In this document: piece after piece, positions 47,101 through 57,800 of the stretch
How the letters are laid out: each line of letters starts with the position of its first letter
Numbering within the stretch: the first letter of the stretch is position 1
Assembly (NCBI RefSeq): GCF_004752005.1
Contig: NZ_CP038493.1
Location: forward strand, 620,001 to 684,000
DNA length: 64,000 bases
DNA from: Thalassotalea sp. HSM 43
GTDB taxonomy: Bacteria > Pseudomonadota > Gammaproteobacteria > Enterobacterales > Alteromonadaceae
Reading direction: 5' to 3'
Made by a program: the position numbers and the translations under genes
Notes under the pieces: model-generated
Told to the model about the DNA's origin: nothing
Seen by the model: the letters and a program-made list of their open reading frames with translations, nothing else
The model's database searches: none

Positions 47101-50100
47101 CTAGAATCTAGCGGATATCGACAATTCGACATAACGTGGTGCCGTCGTTGATGACACCAGACCATAATCAGGATGGGTGTTGGCGATCATCTCAGGGTTA
47201 ATTTCTTTTAACCTTGGCAAGGTAATGTCGCTCACTTCACCTGTTTCAAAGTATCGAGTCGCTTCAATCTCATTAAATACGTTTTGCACTTGCAATTGCG
47301 CTCTGGTATCAAGCCCCATAATGGTGGTTTTATACGTTAAGCTTAAATCCAATACAAAGGTCGTCGGCGTGCGGCCTTTCGAACCACGTGGACTCGGTAC
47401 CGACTCAGCAATATATTCTGGATTTTCTGGATCGCTATCCGGGTCAATGACCTCTTCTTCACAGTAGAATGATGTTGGCCCATATATTGATGGAACCGCA
47501 CCAGCGTCAGGGTGATAACCAAAACAATTATTCGGTCGACCTGTTTGCCATGTTGCATTAAAACCAACAGACCACTCTTCATTGAATGCGTAAGCACCGG
47601 TTAGTTTAAAGGTATGACGACGATCATTTGGCAAGTCGCCGTATGAATGATCCATCAAAGCTGCATAGTCAAAACTTTGTGTTGCACCAGCATCTCGCTG
47701 ACCAATATCTGAGTCGACTAAGCCCTCAGTATTGCCCCATGAATGGGACCAGGTATAGGTTGCAGAGAACGTGAAATCATCTTGCCATGGGCGAGTTAAT
47801 TTCAAATCCCAAGCAATGTATTTACGTTCCGCTTTCGGGTACTCCAAGTACTCGTTAGGAATAACAAAATTACGTGCTTCCTTTGGCCCCTTAACCAGAT
47901 TACCGTTTTCATCAACATAATCATCGGTATCGACCCAGATATCCACCGATGAACCTGGGTTGGTCAACACATACATAGCCGCTTGACTGCCTGCACATGC
48001 TGGACAATCTTCGTCAAACACCTCATCGAGATATTTTTCCAGACCGCGCTGTACCGTAACATCTTCAATCGATTCACCTAACTCACGGTAGGTACCACGA
48101 ATGCCCCAAACGTAATCATCCCATTGCTGTTCAAAGCTCATGGTATATTCGTCCTGATACATAGGGTCGATATCGGCATCGACTAATCGTCGGGTATCTT
48201 TTAAGGTACCGTCTGCAGCGATTAAGTCAGCTTCGCTGTTCCCCAAAATATCGGCAATGTTTTCAAACTCAGACGCTGGAATGCTATCAAACTGAAAATC
48301 ACGTTTGATTATGTATAACTCTTTACCCGCCAAACGAATATTGGTATTGGTTGCAACTGGCAGATAGAAACGGCCAAATGAAGCGGTAAATACCGACTCA
48401 CCATCACCGAAGATATCCCAAGCCAAGCCCAAACGTGGCGCAATTTGACCATCCATATTAATGAAATCATCGCCTTCGATATTCTTATTGGTGAACTCGT
48501 CGTAGCGCAGGCCAAGGTTTAATACCACATTATCAGCAATCTGCCATTCATCCTGAATATAAACCGCAAAGTTTTCCGTTTCATAGGTACCATTATTGTT
48601 CAGATCAACGGATTGGATAATGGCACTGTCTTGCTGGTAAATAACGTCGGTCGAGCCTTCAAGGTAATCAATCAAGTTATCGGTACCTACCGACATGGTG
48701 TACGTACCTGAGCCATATGCGTCACGGTTTTCGTAGGCTTCAAGCTCTTCTATATCAACACCAAAACGGAATTCATGATCGCCCCAGAAGTAGTCAAAAT
48801 CGACTCGAAATTGATCTCGTTCATTGCGCGATGTACCAAAATTGCCGACCGAAGGACCGTGCAAAATAATACCGGTTTTACTGTCAATAATGCGAGTCTG
48901 ACCTTCATTCACCAGTGAACGATTCGAGATTTGCGATTCATTGTGACCGAGCATTGCCGACATGGTTAAGTCGCCATCAAGGAAGTAGCCGGTGTATTTT
49001 AATGAGTAGTTTTCACCACCTTCAACTTGCTCGTAAGAGCCAAAGTTATTACCGACAATCGGCGTCACCACGCGACCATGATTGGCATCTTCAGCGTCGA
49101 TACTTGGTTTGAAGTAATAGCTGCCGATCACCTTGTTGGTTAAATCATAAGGCTTTGAACTGACTTCATACTCACGCTCATCGTTAAAGTACGTAAAATC
49201 AAGTCGATGGTCATCACTGATATTCCAGTTAAACTTAGTTGCCCAAATTGCATCGTCACTGTCGGTTTCGGTATAACGCCACAAGCTGGCATTTTCACGG
49301 GTTTCAAACAACGGATTATAAATCGCGTAGAAGAACAGTTTGTCTTTAATGATCGGACCGCTGGCCCAAATATCGAGATCAACTTTGTCGTAAGTGCGAC
49401 CATGGTTAATGGCGAAATACTCCGTACCGTATAGCTCAGCGCCAATATCGGTGCGCTTTACATCCGGACGGTCTTCACGTAATTCATCAGGAATGTAACG
49501 CGCGTTAACCCCGCCTTGAAACTCATTCGTACCACTTTTGGTGGTGGCACTGATGATGCCGACAGCACGGCCGTATTCAGCCGAGAAAGCACCGGTTTTC
49601 ACTTGAAAGTCTTGGAACATTTCCCAAGGCAGCTGGCTAAAACCAAGACCGGTACGTACATCGGTAATGTTGATGCCATCGATGTAATAAGCGTTTTCCG
49701 CTACCGATGCACCAGGAAACGACACTAGGTTACCAAACGCCGCATCACCTTTGTTGGTGCCTGGCGCCAATAGCGCCACCGAACTCATATCTCGCGGCAC
49801 CGGCAGCAGCTCAAGTTCATCTTTAGATATCACCAAGCCAGATTCGGTATTGGTGGTATCAATGGCTGCGATCGTCGTCGCACGAACTTCAATGCGTTCT
49901 ACGCCCTCTTCATTCATGCCGATGTTAATTAAGGTTTTACCACCAATGTTGACGTCGACATTGTTTTGCTCGGTCACCAAGTAGCCATCTTTGTGGGCAA
50001 TGATGTTATAGGTACCGGCAGGCAATAGTGGAAAACGGTATTTACCATCATCATCAGAGGTGATGGTTTTGCTATAACCGGTATCGACATTAATGATGGT

Positions 50101-50259
50101 GATTTCAACGCCTTCAACCGGCGCGTCGTTATAGGTGATCGTTTGCCCTGAAATATGACCCGTTGTCGCATCGGCCTTGACATGACCCGATGCAAACACG
50201 GTTAATAACGTTGCGGCAATCAACGTGCGCTTAAACGGCGCAGTAACTTTATTTTGCAT
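47101..50259 (-). CDS. Oar-like TonB-dependent receptor with carboxypeptidase-regulatory domain
   Basis: A 1052-residue receptor. A signal peptide (LIAATLLTVFASGHVKA) is followed by a carboxypeptidase-regulatory-like Ig domain (about 33-110: GHISGQTITYNDAPVEGVEI, GKYRFPLLPAGTYN), then a TonB box/plug region (about 115-240: ERIEVRATTIAAIDTT, EYGRAVGIISATTKSGTNEF) and a large beta-barrel ending VELSISARF. This is the layout of Oar/SusC-like proteins. In Myxococcus, Oar is needed for secretion of a subtilisin-like protease; elsewhere such receptors import large ligands. Here it is the last gene of an operon with an S8 and an M36 peptidase, 33 bases after the M36 gene. Whether it imports peptides or assists secretion is open. 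Confidence 0.9.
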   Translation of the reverse strand: MQNKVTAPFKRTLIAATLLTVFASGHVKADATTGHISGQTITYNDAPVEGVEITIINVDTGYSKTITSDDDGKYRFPLLPAGTYNIIAHKDGYLVTEQNNVDVNIGGKTLINIGMNEEGVERIEVRATTIAAIDTTNTESGLVISKDELELLPVPRDMSSVALLAPGTNKGDAAFGNLVSFPGASVAENAYYIDGINITDVRTGLGFSQLPWEMFQDFQVKTGAFSAEYGRAVGIISATTKSGTNEFQGGVNARYIPDELREDRPDVKRTDIGAELYGTEYFAINHGRTYDKVDLDIWASGPIIKDKLFFYAIYNPLFETRENASLWRYTETDSDDAIWATKFNWNISDDHRLDFTYFNDEREYEVSSKPYDLTNKVIGSYYFKPSIDAEDANHGRVVTPIVGNNFGSYEQVEGGENYSLKYTGYFLDGDLTMSAMLGHNESQISNRSLVNEGQTRIIDSKTGIILHGPSVGNFGTSRNERDQFRVDFDYFWGDHEFRFGVDIEELEAYENRDAYGSGTYTMSVGTDNLIDYLEGSTDVIYQQDSAIIQSVDLNNNGTYETENFAVYIQDEWQIADNVVLNLGLRYDEFTNKNIEGDDFINMDGQIAPRLGLAWDIFGDGESVFTASFGRFYLPVATNTNIRLAGKELYIIKRDFQFDSIPASEFENIADILGNSEADLIAADGTLKDTRRLVDADIDPMYQDEYTMSFEQQWDDYVWGIRGTYRELGESIEDVTVQRGLEKYLDEVFDEDCPACAGSQAAMYVLTNPGSSVDIWVDTDDYVDENGNLVKGPKEARNFVIPNEYLEYPKAERKYIAWDLKLTRPWQDDFTFSATYTWSHSWGNTEGLVDSDIGQRDAGATQSFDYAALMDHSYGDLPNDRRHTFKLTGAYAFNEEWSVGFNATWQTGRPNNCFGYHPDAGAVPSIYGPTSFYCEEEVIDPDSDPENPEYIAESVPSPRGSKGRTPTTFVLDLSLTYKTTIMGLDTRAQLQVQNVFNEIEATRYFETGEVSDITLPRLKEINPEMIANTHPDYGLVSSTTAPRYVELSISARF

Positions 50260-50292
50260 AATTATTCTCTTTATATATCCGCAAGTTAAAGA

Positions 50293-53200
50293 CTAAATCT
50301 GAGCCTTGCTGGCGCGCATACGCGCCAGCAAAGTTAATAGCAAAAGCGATAACCAACTAAGGCCACCACCGCTGGATACATTGGACTCTCGTGGTTCTAC
50401 GGTTACGGTTGCTATTGCCGTATCGCTTGCACTGCCATCGGTTACCGTCACCAAGAACTCGAAGTCTTGTGTGTCGTCAACGTTTGGCGCATTAAAGCTA
50501 AGCACTTGCGTGCGCGCGCCTTGCATTTGCACCGCATCACCATTGGTTTGCTGCCAACTGAACAGTAACGCATCAAAATCGCCATCTTCAGCTAAGGCTT
50601 CAAGTTCAACCCGATCACCTTCGGTAACGGTGAGATTGATACTTTGCACCGTTGGCGCAATATTGACGTCGATAAGGCTAACAATCACCTCTTTGCTACG
50701 GGCATTGTTGTGCGAGTCGGTTGCGGTCACTTCAAACATCAATTCTTCATTGCGATTGATTACGGGAGCAACAAAGCTCATTTGCGTGGAATTGGCATTA
50801 AGCAGTTGCGCAGATGGACCGGATATTTGTGTCCAACTGACGCTGACATCATCATTATCAACATCAACCACATCGGCACTTAGGCTAATGGTTGCTTGTT
50901 GACCGTTAGCACGCTCAACAAATCGCTGGCGATTATCAACACGGATCATTGGCACACGATTACCACATGCTTCATGTTGCTCAGCAACTGCCGCCGAAAA
51001 TGCTGGCGCTTGGGTGTTTTCAAAGACAAAGTCATCAATAAACCAACCCGCGGTTGGCGCTTGCTCATCGGTACCAATAGCAAAGCGTACCCGCACTGAT
51101 TGACCATTTAGCTCGCCTTCAGGAATGACGATGCGTACATCTTCACCACCAGGCAGTTGACCGGCATAGCCCATACGATGGCCTAATGGGTTTTGACTTT
51201 CTGCCACTTCTTTGGCAAATGTGCCGTGAATAACCGCATCATATGGGTCTGACATCAGTGCATTGAATTCAGTAATGTCGCGCCATTCGCCGCCATTAAC
51301 ACTGATTTCGATAACACCGCCATCCCAATACTCTAGTGTCCAAGGCGCATCTTCCGGCGCACCTGCTGCTCGGTATTCAGCGACTTCAAACTCATAAATA
51401 TGGAAAAATTCAAAGGCAAAATCACCGCTCTCATTGACGATAACGTCTGGTGATTGCAGGCTGGTTAATACTCGAGTTGGACTTGCCGCGCCCCAGAACA
51501 TTTGTCCTTGACGTAAACCAAGCGTATTGGCACCAAAACCGTTATCTAATACCCAAGGGAACACCGCATTACCATAAGCGGCAGGAGACACGTTGTCCGC
51601 CGTCGTGGTCCAATCGGATTCGGATGAGGTATTGTCTTCAAAACGCGTTAATTGGTGTTCGTTTTTGACGATATCGGTTTCAGCGCTGGTCCAGGCTGTA
51701 CCAACAGGTGGTACAATGGCGTCAGCATTATCACTGTCAAAGCGAATATCAAAACGCACTGTCGATAACGGCTCGGCGCTGTGTAAAGTCACCTCAAATG
51801 GGAATTCAATCACTTCACCGTAATTGTTTTCATTGAATTGTATTGGTAATCGGCCATCCGTTAATTCGACCCCATCGACGGATAAGGTAATATCAGAGAT
51901 GCTATCAATCACCGCATGCACACCCGTCAATGGCATATTGCTTAGGTTTTTAAGGTGCAAGGTAATTTGCATGGTCTCATTAACATCTAATGAACCATCG
52001 ATATCACAGTAAAATCCTGAGTTGCCCAAATATTGGTAGTCGGCGGTAACATTATCGACCACAAACGATGGGTATTGCGTGGCAAAACCTTCACGTACGT
52101 TGTCAAATAAGAAATCGGTGCGATCCGGTGCTACCGCATCCAAACCAAAACCTCGTTTGGCGAATGCTGTTAGCATGATGTCGAAGTCTCGACTATCGGT
52201 TGCGGCGGTTACCGCCAGCAAAGCATCGCGAGCTTCGGTAAAGGTTGGCCAATACGGTGTAATTTTCAAACTGGCGACCAAGTACTCCTTCATGCGTTTC
52301 TCAACCATGTCGAAACTCAAATCACTGCGTTCATTGTGCAAGGCAACATAGACTTCCCAAAGTGCCGCCGTCCAAACTTCACCGGCATTATGCACCTCGT
52401 TATTCGGCACCGGATGTTCAGCATGGAATGCCCCCTGCTGGTGATCAGGCAACTGCGCGCTAAAGGCGATATGACCTAAGGTTAAGCCGTTAACATTCAT
52501 GTCTGTGGTGTATGGGTATCGACGAATACCTTCGGCAAACGATGCATTACCAACCAGGTTACGACCTACAAAGGTCGACATTGGAATATGACCTGCAAAT
52601 TGCTCGTTGCCGACAATATGACGATCTTCTTCTTTGAGCATCAACATCAAGGCCACAAAGTCAGACCAACCTTCACCTAGTGACGCACCCTGCCATTGCA
52701 TTAAGCCCCAGGCATTGTGAATCAAGCGATTGGTTAAATAATGACCCCACTCGTGGGCAACGATACTGGTATCAAAAGCAGAGTGGTTTTGATCGGTTTC
52801 GACTTCAACGTCAATACGAACTTTTTCACCCGCTTGCATCGACAGGTAAACCGGCTCAGCATGCTCATAGGATAAGAACACACCGGGAATTTCCATATCC
52901 GAGGCATCATCATTCGGACCTAACGCCATATTGATGGTACCGCCAGCGTTACCGGCTGCGTTAACTTGACCTTCTTTGACATGATTGGTCATAAGATAAG
53001 CCGTTGCCCCTGCGGCTTGTGCGTGCAATGCTTTTTGGAAGAAATTACAGTTACCGCGGCGAATCAATGCCGTTTTACCGCGCAATTCTTCTGCATTGAT
53101 AGCCGGTTCACACAGATCTTGTCCGTCTACCCCTTCACCGTCATAAGCAATAACCAATTCATTTTCATTGATATCCGTCGTATCTTTATCATCTTCGATG

Positions 53201-54789
53201 GTAAACGTAGACGGACCAAACACGGAACGGCCAAAACTTGGCACCCAAAAGAACTTTTCCCCGTTAGCATCGGTCGCGTCGTCTTCGCTGTAATACTCAT
53301 CCAGCATACCTCGAATTTCAAAACCTAATTCATATAAGCCCCATGGATACATGCGCATGATAGGTACTTGGCCATCTGGTGGCGTCGCCATTGATGCGTT
53401 ATTGGCTGAGTTGAAATCTACACGAGCTTCAATTGGGTCACGATCTAGGCCACCACGACCATAGTTATCAAATTGCGCGTTACCTGACTGCTCATCAAAT
53501 CCTGAGTCATAAAACCAGTCATGCAAGAAGTTATTCACGTAAAACATCGACGTCATGGCCGCTTTTACGTTGTTATCTTCGCTTGCCGGTGCACGGTAAT
53601 TGTATGTATAACTGAACGTACCCGCCGACGAGGTCATTAAGTAATAATCACCGTTTTCAATACGTTCGTTATCCAAGTCTTCTACTGGATTAAAGCCTTC
53701 TGGCGGCACCTTATCAACGAACGCCCAAACATTATTGCCTTGTGCCCAGTTTGAACTTTCAGGCAACCATGGATCTTGCGTACTGACACCGGCATGATCG
53801 ATGGTAACTAAGTTACTGTCGTGCAAATGTTGCTGATAATCGCCATAGCTTTGTGGGTCAAGACCGATAGGGTATGGCGATACTTCAATGGTGGTTGGCG
53901 AGTCGTATGGCTTAAATGGCGACTCGGTTTCCGCATACAGACGGTAACGGAAACTATGATCCGCTTCCAATTTGCCTTTGTGCAGAATCCGCTGATCGAT
54001 TGCAGAAACGATATAACCCATCATTTCACTGCGCGTTTCGTTTTCCACCATGCGTTGTAAGTTGATCATAAAGGCCGGCTCTACGCCCTTCGCCTTAGGG
54101 AAATAGATAAACTGCGCCGCAGATTTACCTAGGCCCCAACTTTCAGAGTCAATAGCATCCTGTTGTTGGTTGATCTCGAACTCATCAAATTTGCCTCGAC
54201 GCCCCAGAGCTGTTAATGCTGAGTCGCTAATGCTAACACCGGCGTCGCGAAATGCAGCAACAACAGAGGCTTTCGCCGCATCGCCTGGTAATGACGATAA
54301 TGACGCCGCTTCACCGACAATCGGTGCAAAGGTGCCGCTGCTGGCAACAGCACGTAAGTTTTGATCCATGACCACATTTATTTGCGAACTGAATACATCA
54401 ACACCATTGACCTGTTGCTGATAGCGCATGATGATTGGGCCATTGGCACTTGTATGCACGGTGCTGACTTTCGCTTGGCTAGCACCATTATTAATAAAGC
54501 CGTGCTGACTGGCGACACTGGCAAAATGATGTGACGCGGCGCGTTCAATTTGCTGTTGTTTATCGGCAACAAAATTTAAATGATTTTGACTTTGCTGCGC
54601 ATCAAACCACTGAAACGTGGCACGTTGTTGGCTATCAAACTGACTTTGTAATTGATAAGGCTTAGCAACACCTGTGTGCTGCTGGTTATGGTTTGCAACC
54701 TGATTAAAGTCGTGGGAGATTGCACCAACGCCTGACACTGTCAGGGCGCTGGCAATGGCCAGCGTTAATGGTAATTTTTTCTTCAACAT
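50293..54789 (-). CDS. Secreted M36 (fungalysin-like) metallopeptidase with GlyGly-CTERM tail
   Basis: A 1498-residue precursor. After the signal peptide (LTLAIASALTVSGVGA) comes a fungalysin/thermolysin-type propeptide (about 25-220). The M36 catalytic domain holds the zinc motif His679-Glu680-x-x-His683 (AHEWGHYLTNRLIH) and the downstream GEVWTAALWEVY, which supplies the third ligand Glu. A PA domain (about 550-650) lies inside the catalytic region. C-terminal parts are beta-sandwich domains, two REJ/PKD-like repeats (about 1290-1460) and a GlyGly-CTERM tail (VSSGGGLSWLS). M36 enzymes are usually far shorter. ATG 54789 has GGA 7 bases upstream; a TTG at 54801 is less likely. Second gene of its operon. 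Confidence 0.93.
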   Translation of the reverse strand: MLKKKLPLTLAIASALTVSGVGAISHDFNQVANHNQQHTGVAKPYQLQSQFDSQQRATFQWFDAQQSQNHLNFVADKQQQIERAASHHFASVASQHGFINNGASQAKVSTVHTSANGPIIMRYQQQVNGVDVFSSQINVVMDQNLRAVASSGTFAPIVGEAASLSSLPGDAAKASVVAAFRDAGVSISDSALTALGRRGKFDEFEINQQQDAIDSESWGLGKSAAQFIYFPKAKGVEPAFMINLQRMVENETRSEMMGYIVSAIDQRILHKGKLEADHSFRYRLYAETESPFKPYDSPTTIEVSPYPIGLDPQSYGDYQQHLHDSNLVTIDHAGVSTQDPWLPESSNWAQGNNVWAFVDKVPPEGFNPVEDLDNERIENGDYYLMTSSAGTFSYTYNYRAPASEDNNVKAAMTSMFYVNNFLHDWFYDSGFDEQSGNAQFDNYGRGGLDRDPIEARVDFNSANNASMATPPDGQVPIMRMYPWGLYELGFEIRGMLDEYYSEDDATDANGEKFFWVPSFGRSVFGPSTFTIEDDKDTTDINENELVIAYDGEGVDGQDLCEPAINAEELRGKTALIRRGNCNFFQKALHAQAAGATAYLMTNHVKEGQVNAAGNAGGTINMALGPNDDASDMEIPGVFLSYEHAEPVYLSMQAGEKVRIDVEVETDQNHSAFDTSIVAHEWGHYLTNRLIHNAWGLMQWQGASLGEGWSDFVALMLMLKEEDRHIVGNEQFAGHIPMSTFVGRNLVGNASFAEGIRRYPYTTDMNVNGLTLGHIAFSAQLPDHQQGAFHAEHPVPNNEVHNAGEVWTAALWEVYVALHNERSDLSFDMVEKRMKEYLVASLKITPYWPTFTEARDALLAVTAATDSRDFDIMLTAFAKRGFGLDAVAPDRTDFLFDNVREGFATQYPSFVVDNVTADYQYLGNSGFYCDIDGSLDVNETMQITLHLKNLSNMPLTGVHAVIDSISDITLSVDGVELTDGRLPIQFNENNYGEVIEFPFEVTLHSAEPLSTVRFDIRFDSDNADAIVPPVGTAWTSAETDIVKNEHQLTRFEDNTSSESDWTTTADNVSPAAYGNAVFPWVLDNGFGANTLGLRQGQMFWGAASPTRVLTSLQSPDVIVNESGDFAFEFFHIYEFEVAEYRAAGAPEDAPWTLEYWDGGVIEISVNGGEWRDITEFNALMSDPYDAVIHGTFAKEVAESQNPLGHRMGYAGQLPGGEDVRIVIPEGELNGQSVRVRFAIGTDEQAPTAGWFIDDFVFENTQAPAFSAAVAEQHEACGNRVPMIRVDNRQRFVERANGQQATISLSADVVDVDNDDVSVSWTQISGPSAQLLNANSTQMSFVAPVINRNEELMFEVTATDSHNNARSKEVIVSLIDVNIAPTVQSINLTVTEGDRVELEALAEDGDFDALLFSWQQTNGDAVQMQGARTQVLSFNAPNVDDTQDFEFLVTVTDGSASDTAIATVTVEPRESNVSSGGGLSWLSLLLLTLLARMRASKAQI

Positions 54790-54825
54790 AATCTTTTCCA
54801 AATGTCTTCTTAGCTTCTTGCAATT

Positions 54826-54850
54826 GCATAGCCCACCAAGCAGGCTATGC
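54826..54850 (-). other. Intercistronic hairpin between S8 and M36 genes
   Basis: GCATAGCC and GGCTATGC form an 8-bp stem with a 9-base loop in the 68-base gap after the S8 stop. There is no U-tract, so readthrough into the M36 gene is expected. Confidence 0.55.
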
Positions 54851-54857
54851 GCATCGG

Positions 54858-57800
54858 TTATTTGATCGTCAGGGTACGTTTCCTGAAGATGCTAAGAAGG
54901 GTGAAAAGTGATAACCAAAGCACGGCACCGCCGCTTGGTTCTTTGCGTTGTGTGGACGCATCTTCTTCTGCTTGGGTAACAGAGACCGTAAATGATTTAC
55001 TTACCTCAACCTGACCATCGGTCACATGCAATTGATAAACATGCTCACCTGCTGGCAAGTTCGATAAGTTAATTGAGGCATTATTAATTTGCGACTGGTC
55101 AATATATTCACCTGACCAGGTATAGATTAATTGATCGCCATCTTTGTCCGTTGCAAAGGCAATAAGCTCGACAAATTCATCACTCATGATGGCAAAGCTG
55201 TCCTGTTCATAAAACAATTCAGGTGCATCATTGATGGCATCGACGTTCACTTCAAAACTGGCATGAACCACATCATTAGCGTTGCTATTTGATACCAACT
55301 GTACCGATATGACCGCAGGTGACGTAGTGTAGTAGTCGGCGTCACTTTGAATACTGATTTGCAGCTGCGAGCCAACAACCGTGGCATCGGCCTGAATAAA
55401 GCGATCACTAGACTCAACATAGGCCGTAACATCGGCATCAGACAGGGCTGCGGTAACCATACGCGCTGGACTGTCTTCAGTGATGCTTAGATTTGCCAAT
55501 TGCGATAAACCAAGAGATGGCGCTACCAGTAATTGTGCACTGTTACTAAATTCGGTATTTGAACCTGAATTGGTTAAATCAAATTCGAACGTCTGACCGG
55601 CAACAGCATCATCAGGTAAGCGCACCGTAAAGCGAACTTTACCCGATTTAGCACTTGGTCCGGCGTAATCAAAACAAACCACTTTATCGCGTTTTACGGC
55701 ATTAAATATCTCTGAACGGTCTGCAGCTTTACTTGAGTTGTAGTATTCTGCACCGTGATAAACACCACCAAAGCTATTGCGATAGCCTTCATGACCAAGC
55801 AAACCAATATTGGCGCTATATAAGGCGTCGTCTAACAAGGTATCACCGTAATGCAACGTCTCGTCTTCAAAAATAATACGTTTGATGTCGCCATAAGCAA
55901 TGATCACTTCATAGTCACCAGCGCGGTTTTTCGCTTCTCCGGTTTCCATAAAGATTTGCATGTTATAACGGTCGTTACCGTAAAACTCCATTAGGCTTGG
56001 GTGAATAGACTTACCTTGGGTATTACTAAAGTAATCGTATTCGCCATTGTTCAACAAACATTGGGTGCCCACATTGCCATCTTCAAGATTGATCGATTGC
56101 TGATGCAAACAGGTTTGCTTCCAACCGGTTTGCATATTTTTATAATCGACTACGAGTTTGCTGCCAACATGGCCGACAGCAATACCAGAGAGCTCTTCAC
56201 CTTGTTCAGGGTTTGGATTAAATGGCGTAATAAACTGCTCATTAAAACCTGCTGCACGCCACAATGGCGCAATGGTATTAGACAAGTTACCGCCGTTTAA
56301 CCCGCCACTATGGGCAAAATTAAACAAATCGCTGAAGTTTGGTGTTCCGGTGCCTAATGGGTTCGCCCCGGCAAAGTTTTGAAAATCAATAAAACCATTG
56401 CCAAACACATACATATAACGGCCACGAGCGTAATCACTGTTACCGAAAAATGACACCCACGGGGTGCTTATATCGGAGTCGGCAAAAACCTCTTGCAGAT
56501 CAATAGTGACATGCTCGCGGTCAATGTATTGTTGACCATCTGCGTCCACCGTTGCCATCCAATTAAACGGCCCCCACTGATCGAAATGCACTCTTGCTGC
56601 CCAATCTTTTTCAGACTCCAACACGCCATCTTCATCGATACGGCGAGGGTTTGAAATAATGGTACGAGCAATCGGTGACAATAAGTAATGCTCATCCGCT
56701 TGTTCATCAAGACGCATGGCGCTGCCGGTGATAGGCGTCATACCTAATTCAAGGTATTTACCGTGACTTTGACCATCGACTTCTGGGGTACGACACATAT
56801 CATCGTTATCACTGGTGGTGATAACGTAGTCTCGAGCAAGCCCCTTGGCGCTGGCGATTGAACCAAAGATACGGAATTGCTCACTGGCCGTTTGTACGGC
56901 AAGTTGCAAGTGGCTATTGGTCTCTGGAATGATGCTGCCAACCAATTCAACTCCTGCCGGTAGCATGGTGGTTAAATTGATGGACTGGGTCGCGTCCGAT
57001 AGATTTTCTTTAAAATGAATTTCCATCTCCACTTCGGCGCCAGCAACAATATCTTCTGGGCGAGCTTTGCTGGTTAATGTGGCAATATCATTGGCACGAG
57101 TTAAATTCAAATTAACCGTCTTGCTGTCATCAACCGCATTAAAAGCGGTAAATACAGTTGCGCCTGGCGCTAATGAGGCATCCCAGTGCACCGTCACCTC
57201 TTTGCTCACCGTATCTGCGGTTAAGAAGATATTGTTCGCCGGTTGACCGCTTACCACACCAGAATGGGTTTTAATGGTTGTTGTCAGCTGCTCTTTAAAG
57301 AACTCAGTGTATTCGCGACTAAAGCCACTAGCCCACTGATACATAACCCAATAGTCACCTGCCTCAGGGTCGGTGATACTGCAGAAGTTATTAGAGCCTG
57401 GGGTGTCATCGTTTGATGACATCGGTGGCGCGAAATCAGAGATACATAACAATTCTTCTCTAAAATCCACTCGTGAGTTTTTATTTAAATCACGACCTAC
57501 CGCCACTTTTACTGCATTACGACGACGGTTTTCAGTAAGGTTACGAACCCCTACTTCTTGTGCTTCAGCAAATAATCGCTTGCTACCCTGTTCGACTCGC
57601 AACCATTCAATGTGCGCGGTTTGATCGGCCATGTGCTGCTCAACATCAAACAAAGTAAATTCACAAAACTGTGGGTGATTCAAATAACAACTCATGTCAT
57701 CTAAACTGTGGATTGGCACAATTGCGGTCTCAACTGGGGCTGATACCACAGGCTGATATGCAGTGAACAATGCTGTTGTCACATCGTCGGTGGTGAACAA

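Noticed and set aside
50306-50902. A 198-codon open frame on the plus strand opposite the M36 gene
   Set aside because: Low-complexity Ser/Thr/Leu composition, no ribosome site, and it lies wholly opposite a well-supported coding region. It is a frame shadow.
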